From contig NZ_JALPTB010000044.1 of assembly GCF_023218075.1 (NCBI RefSeq), forward strand, positions 1 through 55,638: DNA of 55,638 nucleotides. The letters are read 5' to 3'. Below, in pieces: positions 42,055 to 49,937 of the stretch (the first letter of the stretch is position 1; every line of letters starts with the position of its first letter). The translations under genes and the position numbers were made by a program. The notes under the pieces were generated by a model. It was not told the origin of the DNA. It worked only from the letters and a program-made list of their open reading frames with translations, and ran no database searches. Origin of the DNA: Rhodococcus sp. HM1. Its GTDB lineage: Bacteria > Actinomycetota > Actinomycetes > Mycobacteriales > Mycobacteriaceae.

Positions 42055-43233
42055 ATGAACAACGACACTCCCACCGGTAACCGCGCGGCCCGCCGCGTCC
42101 ACCGCCGCCGCGCAGCCCAGCGTCAGACCACGGCCACGTTCGTCGCGTCTGCAGCCGTAGCTGCAGGCCTGGTGCTGGCCCCGACGGCCGGGGCGGCTCC
42201 CTCGCAGGGCGGCACCACCGGCGGCGCAACCCAGGGCGGCACCACCACTACCCCCGCCCCGGCGCCGAAACCCGACGCGGTGTCGGTGCCGGAGGCGCCG
42301 TCCGAGCCGATCTACTGGTCCGCCCCACCGGCAGTCACGCCGCAGTATGCGCCGTTGCCGAACTACGACTACGACACCGGCCGCTACGACCGGCAGGCCA
42401 GCTACACCCCGCCGCTGGACCTGTCGACACTGCACGCCCCGATCGAGGTCGAGCAAGCCCCGATCTACATCGCCCCGCCCGAGAAAATCATGGTCGGCGA
42501 CTACCACTTCACCCAGCCGAACTGGGTCACCGACGCCGACCGCGAGCGCACCAACAACACCGCCGGCCTGACCCGCTCCCAGGTGGCCACCTTCTGGACA
42601 TCCGTCGGTGTCGATGCCGACCGCGCCGATCGCGTCGCCGCCGCCCAGATCGGCGGTGTCGCCGCGGGTGCGACCGCCGGTGCGGTGGCCGGTGCGGTGC
42701 CGGGTGCGTTGATCGGCGGCACCATCGGCGGTATCGGCGGCGCCGCCCTCGGAGGCGTGGTGCCGCTGCCGATCCCGGTGCTGCCCGAGGTCACCACCGG
42801 CGTTGCAGGCACCGCAGCGGGGGCGGCGATCGGCGGCGCCGTCGGCGCAGTCCCCGGTGCCGTCGTCGGCGGCGCAGTCGGTTTGGCCGCAGGAACCGCA
42901 TTCGGTGCCGGGGACGACGAAGGCCAGCCGATCGAGGTCGAGTTGCCCGATGTGCACCAGGACGCGCTCACCGAGCAGGCCGCGGCGACGGTCGAGCAGT
43001 GGCAGTCCTCCGGACCGGTCGGTGCCGCTGCCGCGGACGCAGTACAGGACGCGGTGCAGACGGCCCCGCAGATCGATGCGCAGGCCCGCGAGTGGGTCAC
43101 AGTCCAGCCCGGCGGCGACAGTGTGATCACGGCCGTCGACGCCACCCTCGAGACGTTCTTCGGTGGCTCGGCCGGGACCGCCGCCGAAATGATCTCGACC
43201 GCCATCGGCCAGGGCGCCGGCGCCCAGGCCTGA
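42055..43233 (+). CDS. Secreted glycine-zipper protein (rhodococcal 'insoluble domain' type)
   Basis: 392 residues, ATG preceded by GAAAGG. A twin-Arg-rich start (RRVHRRRAAQRQ) and hydrophobic AAVAAGLVLAPTAGA give a signal peptide. The mature part has a Pro/Tyr-rich section (PPAVTPQYAPLPNYDYDTG), then a long Gly/Ala zipper (GAVAGAVPGALIGGTIGGIG and similar runs to about residue 285) that can insert in or pack against membranes. The final third is helical. Such proteins recur next to transfer genes on rhodococcal plasmids, but the function is unknown. Confidence 0.75.
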   Translation: MNNDTPTGNRAARRVHRRRAAQRQTTATFVASAAVAAGLVLAPTAGAAPSQGGTTGGATQGGTTTTPAPAPKPDAVSVPEAPSEPIYWSAPPAVTPQYAPLPNYDYDTGRYDRQASYTPPLDLSTLHAPIEVEQAPIYIAPPEKIMVGDYHFTQPNWVTDADRERTNNTAGLTRSQVATFWTSVGVDADRADRVAAAQIGGVAAGATAGAVAGAVPGALIGGTIGGIGGAALGGVVPLPIPVLPEVTTGVAGTAAGAAIGGAVGAVPGAVVGGAVGLAAGTAFGAGDDEGQPIEVELPDVHQDALTEQAAATVEQWQSSGPVGAAAADAVQDAVQTAPQIDAQAREWVTVQPGGDSVITAVDATLETFFGGSAGTAAEMISTAIGQGAGAQA

Positions 43234-43262
43234 CCTGACAGATAAGGATGTGGGTGCATCCC

Positions 43263-43946
43263 ATGAAACTCGGCAAGAACACCTCTCGGCATCCGGCCGT
43301 CGTCGACCTTCTCGGCGGTGCACCCACCGTGTCGCCGGGTGCAACTTCTGATGCGGTTGCACCCGGCGACGCAGTGGACGGTGCATTGGTTGCACCCGCT
43401 GTTGCGCCGCGTGACCGCTCCGGGCGGTACACACCGCAACGCACGCGCATCGTTGCAGCGGCAATTGTGGGTGTTGCTGCGGCCGTCATCGCAGGTGTGA
43501 TCTGGGGTGTTGCGGGTGATGACTCCGAGAATGTTGCTGCTGCAACGCAGGTGGATGGCACCGGCGCACCGATACTCGAGCTCTCCGATGCACCTGCGGC
43601 TCCGGTGTCCGATCTCGACGACGAGTGCCGCGCCGATCGGGGTGATCAGAGAAGCGGTGCCGGGGTGATCGCCGCGTGGAACTACGCCTACTACATCCGC
43701 CGCGACGCGATCGCCGCCCGCGCCCTGGCCACGCCGAACAGTTCTGTCGTCCCGGCCGAACAGCTGCAGCCGTTCATCGACGCCATCCCGGTCGGCACCA
43801 ACTACTGCGTACGCACCAAAGCCCTCTCGCAGGATGTCTATCTCGTCGATCTGTCCGAACTGCGCCCCGACGGCCTACAGCGCATCACCCAGACCGTCAC
43901 CACCGCGCAGATCGACGGCAAGTGGTTCGTCGACGTCTTCAGCTGA
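43263..43946 (+). CDS. Membrane-anchored NTF2-like protein of the plasmid backbone
   Basis: About 227 residues; ATG 43263 is used, though 43248 is possible. It has a cytoplasmic start, a membrane helix (IVAAAIVGVAAAVIAGVIWG) and an external domain with DECRADRGD, GVIAAWNYAYYIRRDAIAAR and a final strand QIDGKWFVDVFS, the pattern of NTF2-like secretion accessory proteins. Two Cys may pair. Codon choice in the first 290 bp is odd: GTTGC or GCAAC occurs about ten times within 220 bp, using GTT, GCA and TTG codons that are otherwise avoided nearby. Confidence 0.68.
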   Translation: MKLGKNTSRHPAVVDLLGGAPTVSPGATSDAVAPGDAVDGALVAPAVAPRDRSGRYTPQRTRIVAAAIVGVAAAVIAGVIWGVAGDDSENVAAATQVDGTGAPILELSDAPAAPVSDLDDECRADRGDQRSGAGVIAAWNYAYYIRRDAIAARALATPNSSVVPAEQLQPFIDAIPVGTNYCVRTKALSQDVYLVDLSELRPDGLQRITQTVTTAQIDGKWFVDVFS

Positions 43947-45177
43947 TCACCGGATCCGCCCCTCCACCGTCCCCGGCGTGGTTCGTGCGGTGTGCATCTC
44001 GCGGAGGTCGTGTCCACACCCCGGCGAGAGGGGAGCGGGTGCGGTGACCGCGTCAGTAGCCGAATCAGCACCCCTCTAGAAATTTTCGTAGAAAGAGGCT
44101 CCCGTCGTGTCCGATGACTCCACTCAGTCCGCACCGCCGTTGCACCACGATGCGCAACCGGAGCGTTCGAAGATGCTCGGTGTCGCCGCAGTGGCAACCA
44201 TGGCCCTGTTCCTCGCCGGCCTGGCGTTCACACTGTCGTTCGATGCGTTGCGGGCACTGGCCATCGAAATCAATGTGCATCCGAGCCGTGCGTGGATGGC
44301 GCCGGTTGCCATCGACGTTGCACAAGCCGCCGCAACCGCCGGCTACGTCATCTTCCGCGTTGCCAACCGGCACGCCTGGGCGCGGCGCTACTGCATGGCC
44401 TTGGCGGTCGTCACCGTCGCGTTGAGTGTGGTGGGCAACTCGTACCACTCGTATCAACTCGCTGCCCGCAACCTCGCGCGCGTTGCAGCGGGGGAGATAC
44501 TCGACTTCATCCCGCAACCCCCAGCCATTGCCGCGGTCATTGCGGCGATCTTCCCGCTGTTGTGGCTGGCCCTGTTTCACCTGTTCACCATGATGTTGCA
44601 GGTTGTCATCGAAGAACGCACCCAACGCCGTGATGCTGCAACGGTGGGTCATGTCGTGCAACGCGAGGGCAACGCCGCTGCACCGACCCGCACTGCGACC
44701 GAGAAGACAACGGAGCATGATTTCACGCTCGTCGCCGTGGCCACGCGAGAGAGCGCAACCGATGCGGGCCATGCCCACGAGGTGCACCACCGAGCGGATG
44801 GTGCAGCACCCGGCACCTCACGCGAGTCCGGCGTTGCGGGTGTTGCCCTCGCCGAGACGGCCGTGGACGCCGACGTTGCCGTGAACGACCGCGGCGCCGA
44901 TACAACGCGCAACGGTTACCCGCACACCGCGGCCGGGTTGCAGCAGTTCCTCGCCGACAGCAGTTTCACCGACTCGGTCAAACGCGTGGCGGCGATGCTC
45001 ATCGACGAACCGCACCTGCGGCAAACCCAGGTTGCGCGGCGGTTGCACGTCGACAAGTCCACCGTCAGTCGCCGGTGGCGCTCGTTCGTTGCAGCCGCCG
45101 CAACCGAAGGATTCACGGTGTCACCCCTACCTGCTGCCGATGCCGCCGAGACTGTCCGCGAGTTGCAGTCGGCATGA
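43331..45177. repeat. Dense GTTGC/GCAAC pentamer field
   Basis: Counting by eye on the plus strand, about 10 copies occur in 43331-43550 and 27 in 44107-45177, against roughly one per 300 bp in the upstream genes at 37.9-43.2 kb. The copies lie in both orientations and in all codon phases. The intergenic gap 43947-44106 has none. About 15 copies extend to GTTGCA/TGCAAC. Confidence 0.7.
44107..45177 (+). CDS. DUF2637-type membrane protein with C-terminal HTH (SpdB-like)
   Basis: 356 residues from GTG 44107. Four membrane helices (VATMALFLAGLAFTLSF, MAPVAIDVAQAAATAGYVIF, CMALAVVTVALSVVGNSY, AIAAVIAAIFPLLWLALFHL) match the DUF2637/SpdB group of actinobacterial plasmid-spread proteins. The C terminus carries a helix-turn-helix (LRQTQVARRLHVDKSTVSRR), so DNA could be tethered to the membrane. 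The gene contains the pentamer GTTGC/GCAAC 27 times by my count, spread over all three codon phases. It is the last gene of the backbone before the second catabolic cluster. Confidence 0.75.
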   Translation: MSDDSTQSAPPLHHDAQPERSKMLGVAAVATMALFLAGLAFTLSFDALRALAIEINVHPSRAWMAPVAIDVAQAAATAGYVIFRVANRHAWARRYCMALAVVTVALSVVGNSYHSYQLAARNLARVAAGEILDFIPQPPAIAAVIAAIFPLLWLALFHLFTMMLQVVIEERTQRRDAATVGHVVQREGNAAAPTRTATEKTTEHDFTLVAVATRESATDAGHAHEVHHRADGAAPGTSRESGVAGVALAETAVDADVAVNDRGADTTRNGYPHTAAGLQQFLADSSFTDSVKRVAAMLIDEPHLRQTQVARRLHVDKSTVSRRWRSFVAAAATEGFTVSPLPAADAAETVRELQSA

Positions 45178-45520
45178 CTTCCCCGGTGGGCGTTGCCCGA
45201 CGTCGTCTACCAGCAGTTGATCAATGACGCGGCTCGAAGAAGCGAGGCAGGCCCGGGAGGGCAATCGGGGGCGCTCGAGCCCTGCATAGCTGGCTGATAT
45301 CCCGCACCAACACTTCGGATCAGTCACTTCCCGGACCCGCCACCTTGCAATTGCACTCTCGGCCCGTCCCCTTGGCGCAGAGAGACGCCGTTGTCCCGAC
45401 ACCTCTCGACGGTGGGGTCGCATCCACGAAGAGGGATGCTCTTGTTGCTGTCACACCGTGTGAGCCAGAGGAGCAGGCTTTCGGGGCCGTGGTCTAAGAG
45501 GACATGGTCATTCGTTGAGC
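45178..45520. other. Junction region between the plasmid backbone and the second catabolic cluster
   Basis: 343 bp without a convincing gene. A short plus-strand frame near 45191 (LPDVVYQQLINDAARRSEAG) could be a remnant but is too short to assign. No tRNA, clear direct repeat or MspA 5' fragment is visible, so the right boundary of the backbone stays unresolved. Confidence 0.45.
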
Positions 45521-46816
45521 TCAAACCGAAGCAAGGACCTCGTCGAACAGTGCGGGGTAATGCTCGAGCGCTGAGCGTCGGCGGGTCGGGACATGTTCGC
45601 TCGGCACCCGGTCCGCGGGAGCGTGGTAGTTGCGCAGGATCAGTTTGGCGACGGTGTCGCGGTGGACCTCATCCGGTCCGTCGTACAAGCGTGCGGCGCG
45701 AGCCGCGCGATACATGAACTCCAGCGGCAGGTCGGAGCTGTAGCCGAGGGAGCCGTGCGTCTGCACGGACCGGTCGATGACGTCGTGCAGGATCTTCGCG
45801 CCGTAGTACTTGATCATGGCGATCTCCTTGCGAGCCGCCTTGGTGCCCTGGGTGTCGATCACCCAGGCCGCCTGCAGCGTCATCAGTCGCAGCGCCTGCA
45901 TCTCCGCGGCCGAATCGGCGATCCAGTTGCGGACGGTCTGCTTCTCGCCGAGGACGCTGCCGTGGGCGAAACGGTAGGTGGCGCGCTCGCACATCATGTC
46001 GAAGGCGCGGTTGGCCTGGCCGATCCAGCGCATGCAGTGGTGGATACGACCCGGACCGAGGCGCTTCTGCGAGATCAGGAAACCGTCACCGGGACTGCCG
46101 AGCAGGGCGTCGCCTCCGACCTGCACGTCGCGGAAGACGACCTCGCAGTGCGACCCGTAGGTGTTCTCCCGCGGCGACGGATTCTCCATCGAGGCGATGT
46201 CGCGCAGCACCTCGAGGCCGGGGGCGTCGATGGGGACGATGAACTGCGAGGCGCGGCGGTGCCGTTCGGCGTCGGGGTCGGTGACGGCGACGACGATGAC
46301 GAAGTCGGCGGTGGAGGCGTTGGAGATAAACCACTTGGCACCGTTGATGACCCAGCCGTCACCGCTGCGGACCGCGGTGGTGGTCAGGTTCGTCGGATCG
46401 GCACCGGCGTTGTCCGGTTCGGTCAGGGCGAAGGCCGAGTACATCTCGCCGGCGAGCAGTGGGTCGAGCCAGCGGCGCTTCTGCTCGTCGGTGCCGACCG
46501 CGGCGAGGATCTCGGCGTTTCCGGAATCCGGTGCCTGGCAACCGAACACGATCGGCCCGTAGGGGCTGGAGCCGAGGATCTCGTGCATGAGGCCGAGTTT
46601 GACCTGACCGTAGCCCTGGCCGCCGAGTTCGGGGTCGAGGTGCGCGGCCCACAGCTGCTGCTTCTTGACCTCCTGCTGCAGCGGCGCGATCGCCTTGCGC
46701 AGCTGCGGCCAGGTCAGCTCGAGGGTCTCGAGCGGACGGATCTCGTCACGGACGAAGCTCGTCATCCAGTCCAGTTTCTGCTGGAACTCGGGTTCGGTGG
46801 AGAATTCCCAAGCCAT
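45521..46816 (-). CDS. Acyl-CoA dehydrogenase, ACAD10/11 (LvaC-like) type, second copy
   Basis: 431 residues. Motifs include GCQAPDSGNAEIL, YSAFALTEPDNAGADP, WVINGAKWFISNA, RLGPGRIHHCMRWIGQANRA and LYDGPDEVHRDTVAK. The DGPDEVH form in place of Y-E-G-T places it in the ACAD10/11-like branch, as for the gene at 5592-6821, with which it shares the GRIHHCMR core but clearly not close identity. It lies 33 bp downstream of its APH partner. It should act with the kinase on a hydroxyacyl-CoA. It closes the minus-strand operon of the second cluster. Confidence 0.92.
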   Translation of the reverse strand: MAWEFSTEPEFQQKLDWMTSFVRDEIRPLETLELTWPQLRKAIAPLQQEVKKQQLWAAHLDPELGGQGYGQVKLGLMHEILGSSPYGPIVFGCQAPDSGNAEILAAVGTDEQKRRWLDPLLAGEMYSAFALTEPDNAGADPTNLTTTAVRSGDGWVINGAKWFISNASTADFVIVVAVTDPDAERHRRASQFIVPIDAPGLEVLRDIASMENPSPRENTYGSHCEVVFRDVQVGGDALLGSPGDGFLISQKRLGPGRIHHCMRWIGQANRAFDMMCERATYRFAHGSVLGEKQTVRNWIADSAAEMQALRLMTLQAAWVIDTQGTKAARKEIAMIKYYGAKILHDVIDRSVQTHGSLGYSSDLPLEFMYRAARAARLYDGPDEVHRDTVAKLILRNYHAPADRVPSEHVPTRRRSALEHYPALFDEVLASV

Positions 46817-46849
46817 GTCGTCGTACCTCCGGGGTGTGTGGGGAGCGGG

Positions 46850-47902
46850 TCAGTCGATCGAGCGCAGGGTGCGCTCGAACAGGAGCAGGGCGTAGCGGTG
46901 CAGGCGGTCACCGACGTCGGTGGGGGCCTGCCCGGAGAGGGAGCGGGCGTAGGTGCCCTCGAGGATGATGCCGAGCTTGAACCCGGCGAGCGCGGTGTAC
47001 CAGTCGATCGCGGAGAGGTCGCGGTCGCTGTTCGCGGCGTACCGGGCGATCAACTCGGCGCGGCTCGGCAGGCCACCGGCGGCGGTGAGGCGGCTTTCGA
47101 GTAGGTCGGGTTCGCCGTCGGCGTGCGGCCACATCGCCAACATCCAGCCCAGATCGAGCAGCGGGTCACCGACGGTAGCCATCTCCCAGTCGACCATCGC
47201 GACGACCGTGGGGGCCACGCGGTCGAACATGACGTTGGCGACGTGGTAGTCGCCGTGCAGGATGCCAGGTGCACCCTGCGGCGGCCGGTTGTCGTCGAGC
47301 CAGGACGCGATCCTCTCGACCTGCGGCAATAGCACCGTGGGGTAACCGGGCAGGTGGGTGAAGGACTCGAGTTCGCCCAGCCAGCGGCCTACCTGTCGTT
47401 CGAGGAAACCCTCGGGGCGACCGAAGTCGCTCAATCCGATCGCCGCCGGGTCCAGGCGCGCCAGTTCGGTGAGGGCGTCGACCATGCTCAGGCCCATGCG
47501 GTGGCGCAAGGTTCGGTCGGCGCCGTGGGTGGGGGTGAGGGTCTCGGCGGCGTTGTAGCCGTCCACAGCATGCATCAGGTAGAACACCGCACCGAGCACG
47601 TGGGTGTCTTCGCAGCCGGCAACGAAGGTCGGGTGCGGCACCGCGGTCCCGGACAACGCACGCAGCAGCGTCATCTCCCGCTGCATCACTCGGTTCGATT
47701 GAGGCCGAAGGTGTTTCGGCCCGCGTCGGAGCACGTACCGGACGCCGGAGCGTTCGAAGCCGATCATGATGTTCTGGGTCCCGCCGCCGATGGGGGAGAC
47801 CGCGGTCGGCTCGCCGGAGCCGAGGCCCTGGGTGTCCATCCAGTCCCGCACGGCGGTGAGATCGACCCCGAGGAGGTCGCTGGGTGTGGTGTCGGTCGGC
47901 AT
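46850..47902 (-). CDS. APH-family acyl-CoA kinase-like protein, second copy
   Basis: 350 residues with the APH fold: IGGGTQNIMIGF (nucleotide lobe), YVLRRGPKHLRPQS, the catalytic loop HGDYHVANVMFD and the metal site AMVDWEMATVGDPLLDLGW. This is the same subfamily and gene order (kinase then dehydrogenase) as 5592-7898, so the window carries two such modules. Upstream, about 65-80 bp before the start, lies CTACAACACCCCAGGG (47966-47981), an element repeated with one extra base in the promoter region at 53446. The likely role is phosphorylation of a hydroxyacyl-CoA intermediate. Confidence 0.9.
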   Translation of the reverse strand: MPTDTTPSDLLGVDLTAVRDWMDTQGLGSGEPTAVSPIGGGTQNIMIGFERSGVRYVLRRGPKHLRPQSNRVMQREMTLLRALSGTAVPHPTFVAGCEDTHVLGAVFYLMHAVDGYNAAETLTPTHGADRTLRHRMGLSMVDALTELARLDPAAIGLSDFGRPEGFLERQVGRWLGELESFTHLPGYPTVLLPQVERIASWLDDNRPPQGAPGILHGDYHVANVMFDRVAPTVVAMVDWEMATVGDPLLDLGWMLAMWPHADGEPDLLESRLTAAGGLPSRAELIARYAANSDRDLSAIDWYTALAGFKLGIILEGTYARSLSGQAPTDVGDRLHRYALLLFERTLRSID

Positions 47903-47965
47903 GTATCGAACGTATCGGCCGACACCTATGGGGGCACTGCGGTTTTCGGGACCGATTGTGGATTC

Positions 47966-47982
47966 CTACAACACCCCAGGGC
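47966..47982. promoter_or_regulatory. Shared promoter element, copy 1 (CTACAAC-ACCCCAGGG)
   Basis: Located between the PucR-type regulator gene and the APH/acyl-CoA dehydrogenase pair. Matches the element at 53446-53463 except for one inserted G. It is preceded by GATTGTGG, an imperfect inverted partner of CCTACAAC. Confidence 0.55.
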
Positions 47983-47998
47983 CCGGGATCGACGCTGG

Positions 47999-49858
47999 TC
48001 AGCGGGCCGAGAATTCGAGGATCTGGAAGGCCAGGCGCGCCGAGAGCAGGGCGTCGAGGCTGCTCGGGTCCAGCCCGGTCAGCTCCTTGATCTTGCCCAT
48101 CCGGTAGCGAACGGTGTTCTCGTGCACGTCCAGCATCGCGGCGGCGCCCTGCACCCGCCCCTCCGCGGCGACGAAGGCGCGCCAGGTCGCCAGCAGGATC
48201 CCGTCGTCGGTAGCGCGCACGGTGTGCACGTACTCGTGCGCGAACCGCACGGCCTCCTTGACCCGGCCGGAGCTCACGACGACACGCAGCAGACCGAGTT
48301 CGGTGACGTCGAGGACGTCCTCGGACCGGTCGAAGGAGTGGGCGATCTCGGCGACCTCCCGCATCTCGCGCGAGGCGTGCGGGAAGTCGGCGACCTCCCG
48401 GCACACCCCGGAGATGACGGTGGCGCCGGTGGCCAGATCAGGTTGCAGCGACGCGCGCACCTGCTGCACCTTCTCGCGCACCGCCGCCAGCTCGTCGGCG
48501 GAGCCGCCCTCGCGGAGTGGGACCAGCACGATGATGTGGCCGGGCAGTTTCACCGCGGCGGGCTCGTCGATGCCGAAGATCTCCCGGAAACGGCGGGTGA
48601 CCAGGCGCTGCGCGACCGAGGCGGTCAGGCGCGGGTTCGCGGACAGGGTGAACCGCACCAGCACGTGCGGGTTGGTCAGGTCGATGCCGAACTGCGGGCC
48701 GCGGCGGATCAGGTGTTCCTTGTCGCGGGTGTTGCGCAGCAGGTCGGACAGGTAGTCGTCGCGCGCCTGCCCCTGCGTCTCGATCTGGCGGCGTTCGGAC
48801 AGAATCTGCAGCGACAGCACGGTCGCGCCGTGCTCGGCGATGTTCGCGTCGACTGCCTCGAGCGACCGGCCGACTTCGACGATGCCGAGATAGCCGTTGG
48901 GGCGGCCCTCGATGACGAGCCGGCACATCAGGTGCCGGCGGCCGAGCCCGACCGACAGGGTCGGTGGCACCACTGCGGACGGGCGCGCGGGGCTCAGACC
49001 GGCGAGTTCGGCCTTCACCGACGGCATGCCCCGGATCTTCTCGGAGATCACCGGTGGCCGGTCGAGGCCGAGGGCGGCGGGCGTGGACCAGGCCAGTACC
49101 CGGAAGTCCTCGTCGTAGAGCACGACGGGTTTGCCGGACAGGTCCGACAGCAGCGCGACGACGGTGTGGATGTCGGCGCCTTCGAGCACGGCGTTGGTGA
49201 GCTTGCGATGCACGTCGGCGAGATAGGCGAGGGTGTTGCGGCTGCGGGCGATCTCCGAGGCCTGGGTGCGCAGCCGCACGTTGAGCATGGCCTGGCTGAT
49301 GAACAGCGCACTGAGCTGCGCGAACATCTCGGCGATCTCGATGTCTTCCTGGGTGTAGACGTGGTCGCCGTCGCGGTCGTCGACGAACAGCAGCCCGATG
49401 ACCTCGCCGTCGAATACCAGGGGGACGCCGAGCATGGCCCGTACCTGCCAGTGCTCCATGGTGCGCCGGTGCGGCCGCGGGTCGTTGCGCACGTCCTCGA
49501 TGAGCACCGGGCGGGCGGTGTCGATGATCTCCCGGCTGAACCGGTCGCCCTCGATCCCGGATTCCTGGCGTTTGACGGCCTCGGTGATGTCGCCCTGCTC
49601 GGCGCAGTGCCCGGCGGCGCCGCGGAAGCGTCCGTCGGGGCGCTTGAGGTAGAGGGAGGAGCGGCAGACCCCGATCACCTCGCACAGCTTGAGGCACACT
49701 GCGCGCAGTAGTTCCTCGAGGTCGGTGTCCTTGATCGCCTCCCCGGTGATCTCGGCGAAGGCGGTGATGACGTCGCGTTCGCGGTGACGGGGGACGGTGG
49801 CCGTGCCCGGAGGACGGAGCGGTGTGGTTCCGGTTCCGGTGCTCGGCAGCAGGGTCAT
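47999..49858 (-). CDS. GAF-PucR/CdaR-type transcriptional regulator
   Basis: About 619 residues from ATG 49858, which has GAGAGGA well placed; a GTG at 49894 would add 12 residues. Residues of about 25-190 form a GAF domain (LCEVIGVCRSSLYLKRPDG, AMLGVPLVFDGEVIGLLFVD). A middle PucR-like region follows (AGLSPARPSAVVPPTLSVGL, RDDYLSDLLRNT). The C-terminal PucR HTH_30 is FVAAEGRVQGAAAMLDVHEN then TVRYRMGKIKELTGLD. Such proteins activate catabolic operons when the GAF domain binds a substrate. It is probably the specific regulator of the surrounding genes. A perfect palindrome (49906-49921) lies just upstream of its start. Confidence 0.88.
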   Translation of the reverse strand: MTLLPSTGTGTTPLRPPGTATVPRHRERDVITAFAEITGEAIKDTDLEELLRAVCLKLCEVIGVCRSSLYLKRPDGRFRGAAGHCAEQGDITEAVKRQESGIEGDRFSREIIDTARPVLIEDVRNDPRPHRRTMEHWQVRAMLGVPLVFDGEVIGLLFVDDRDGDHVYTQEDIEIAEMFAQLSALFISQAMLNVRLRTQASEIARSRNTLAYLADVHRKLTNAVLEGADIHTVVALLSDLSGKPVVLYDEDFRVLAWSTPAALGLDRPPVISEKIRGMPSVKAELAGLSPARPSAVVPPTLSVGLGRRHLMCRLVIEGRPNGYLGIVEVGRSLEAVDANIAEHGATVLSLQILSERRQIETQGQARDDYLSDLLRNTRDKEHLIRRGPQFGIDLTNPHVLVRFTLSANPRLTASVAQRLVTRRFREIFGIDEPAAVKLPGHIIVLVPLREGGSADELAAVREKVQQVRASLQPDLATGATVISGVCREVADFPHASREMREVAEIAHSFDRSEDVLDVTELGLLRVVVSSGRVKEAVRFAHEYVHTVRATDDGILLATWRAFVAAEGRVQGAAAMLDVHENTVRYRMGKIKELTGLDPSSLDALLSARLAFQILEFSAR

Positions 49859-49905
49859 GCCGTCCTCTCGCCTCCTCGTCGTGGTCGCAGTCACTCGGCA
49901 TCCAC

Positions 49906-49921
49906 GATGTTGTGCAACATC
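49906..49921. promoter_or_regulatory. Perfect 16-bp palindrome upstream of the PucR-type regulator
   Basis: GATGTTG-TG-CAACATC, 48 bp before the ATG at 49858 and 17 bp after the RibBA stop. Position suits autoregulation of the regulator. Its GTTG...CAAC core resembles the palindrome at 53435-53452. Confidence 0.6.
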
Positions 49922-49937
49922 ACAAAATAGTCGACGG

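Noticed and set aside
42660..42900. GGC/GCC-rich tandem DNA repeats
   Set aside because: They are explained by Gly/Ala zipper codons of the secreted protein and are not exact DNA repeats.
43331..45177. The GTTGC enrichment as a mere Val-Ala codon-pair effect
   Set aside because: Many copies lie in other phases (TTG CAN, GCA ACN, CAA after G), and Val-Ala pairs explain less than half of them. A codon-preserving shuffle is still needed to settle it.
19430..45520. Integration into a tRNA gene with att repeats
   Set aside because: No tRNA-like cloverleaf and no direct repeat between the two edges was found. The element may be a plasmid backbone rather than an integrated one.
47354..49711. A very long open frame on the plus strand (785 codons), and similar ones at 5547-7316 (plus) and 40522-43464 (minus)
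   Set aside because: They lie exactly antisense to well-supported genes with catalytic motifs and have unnatural composition. Long antisense frames are expected from third-position GC bias.
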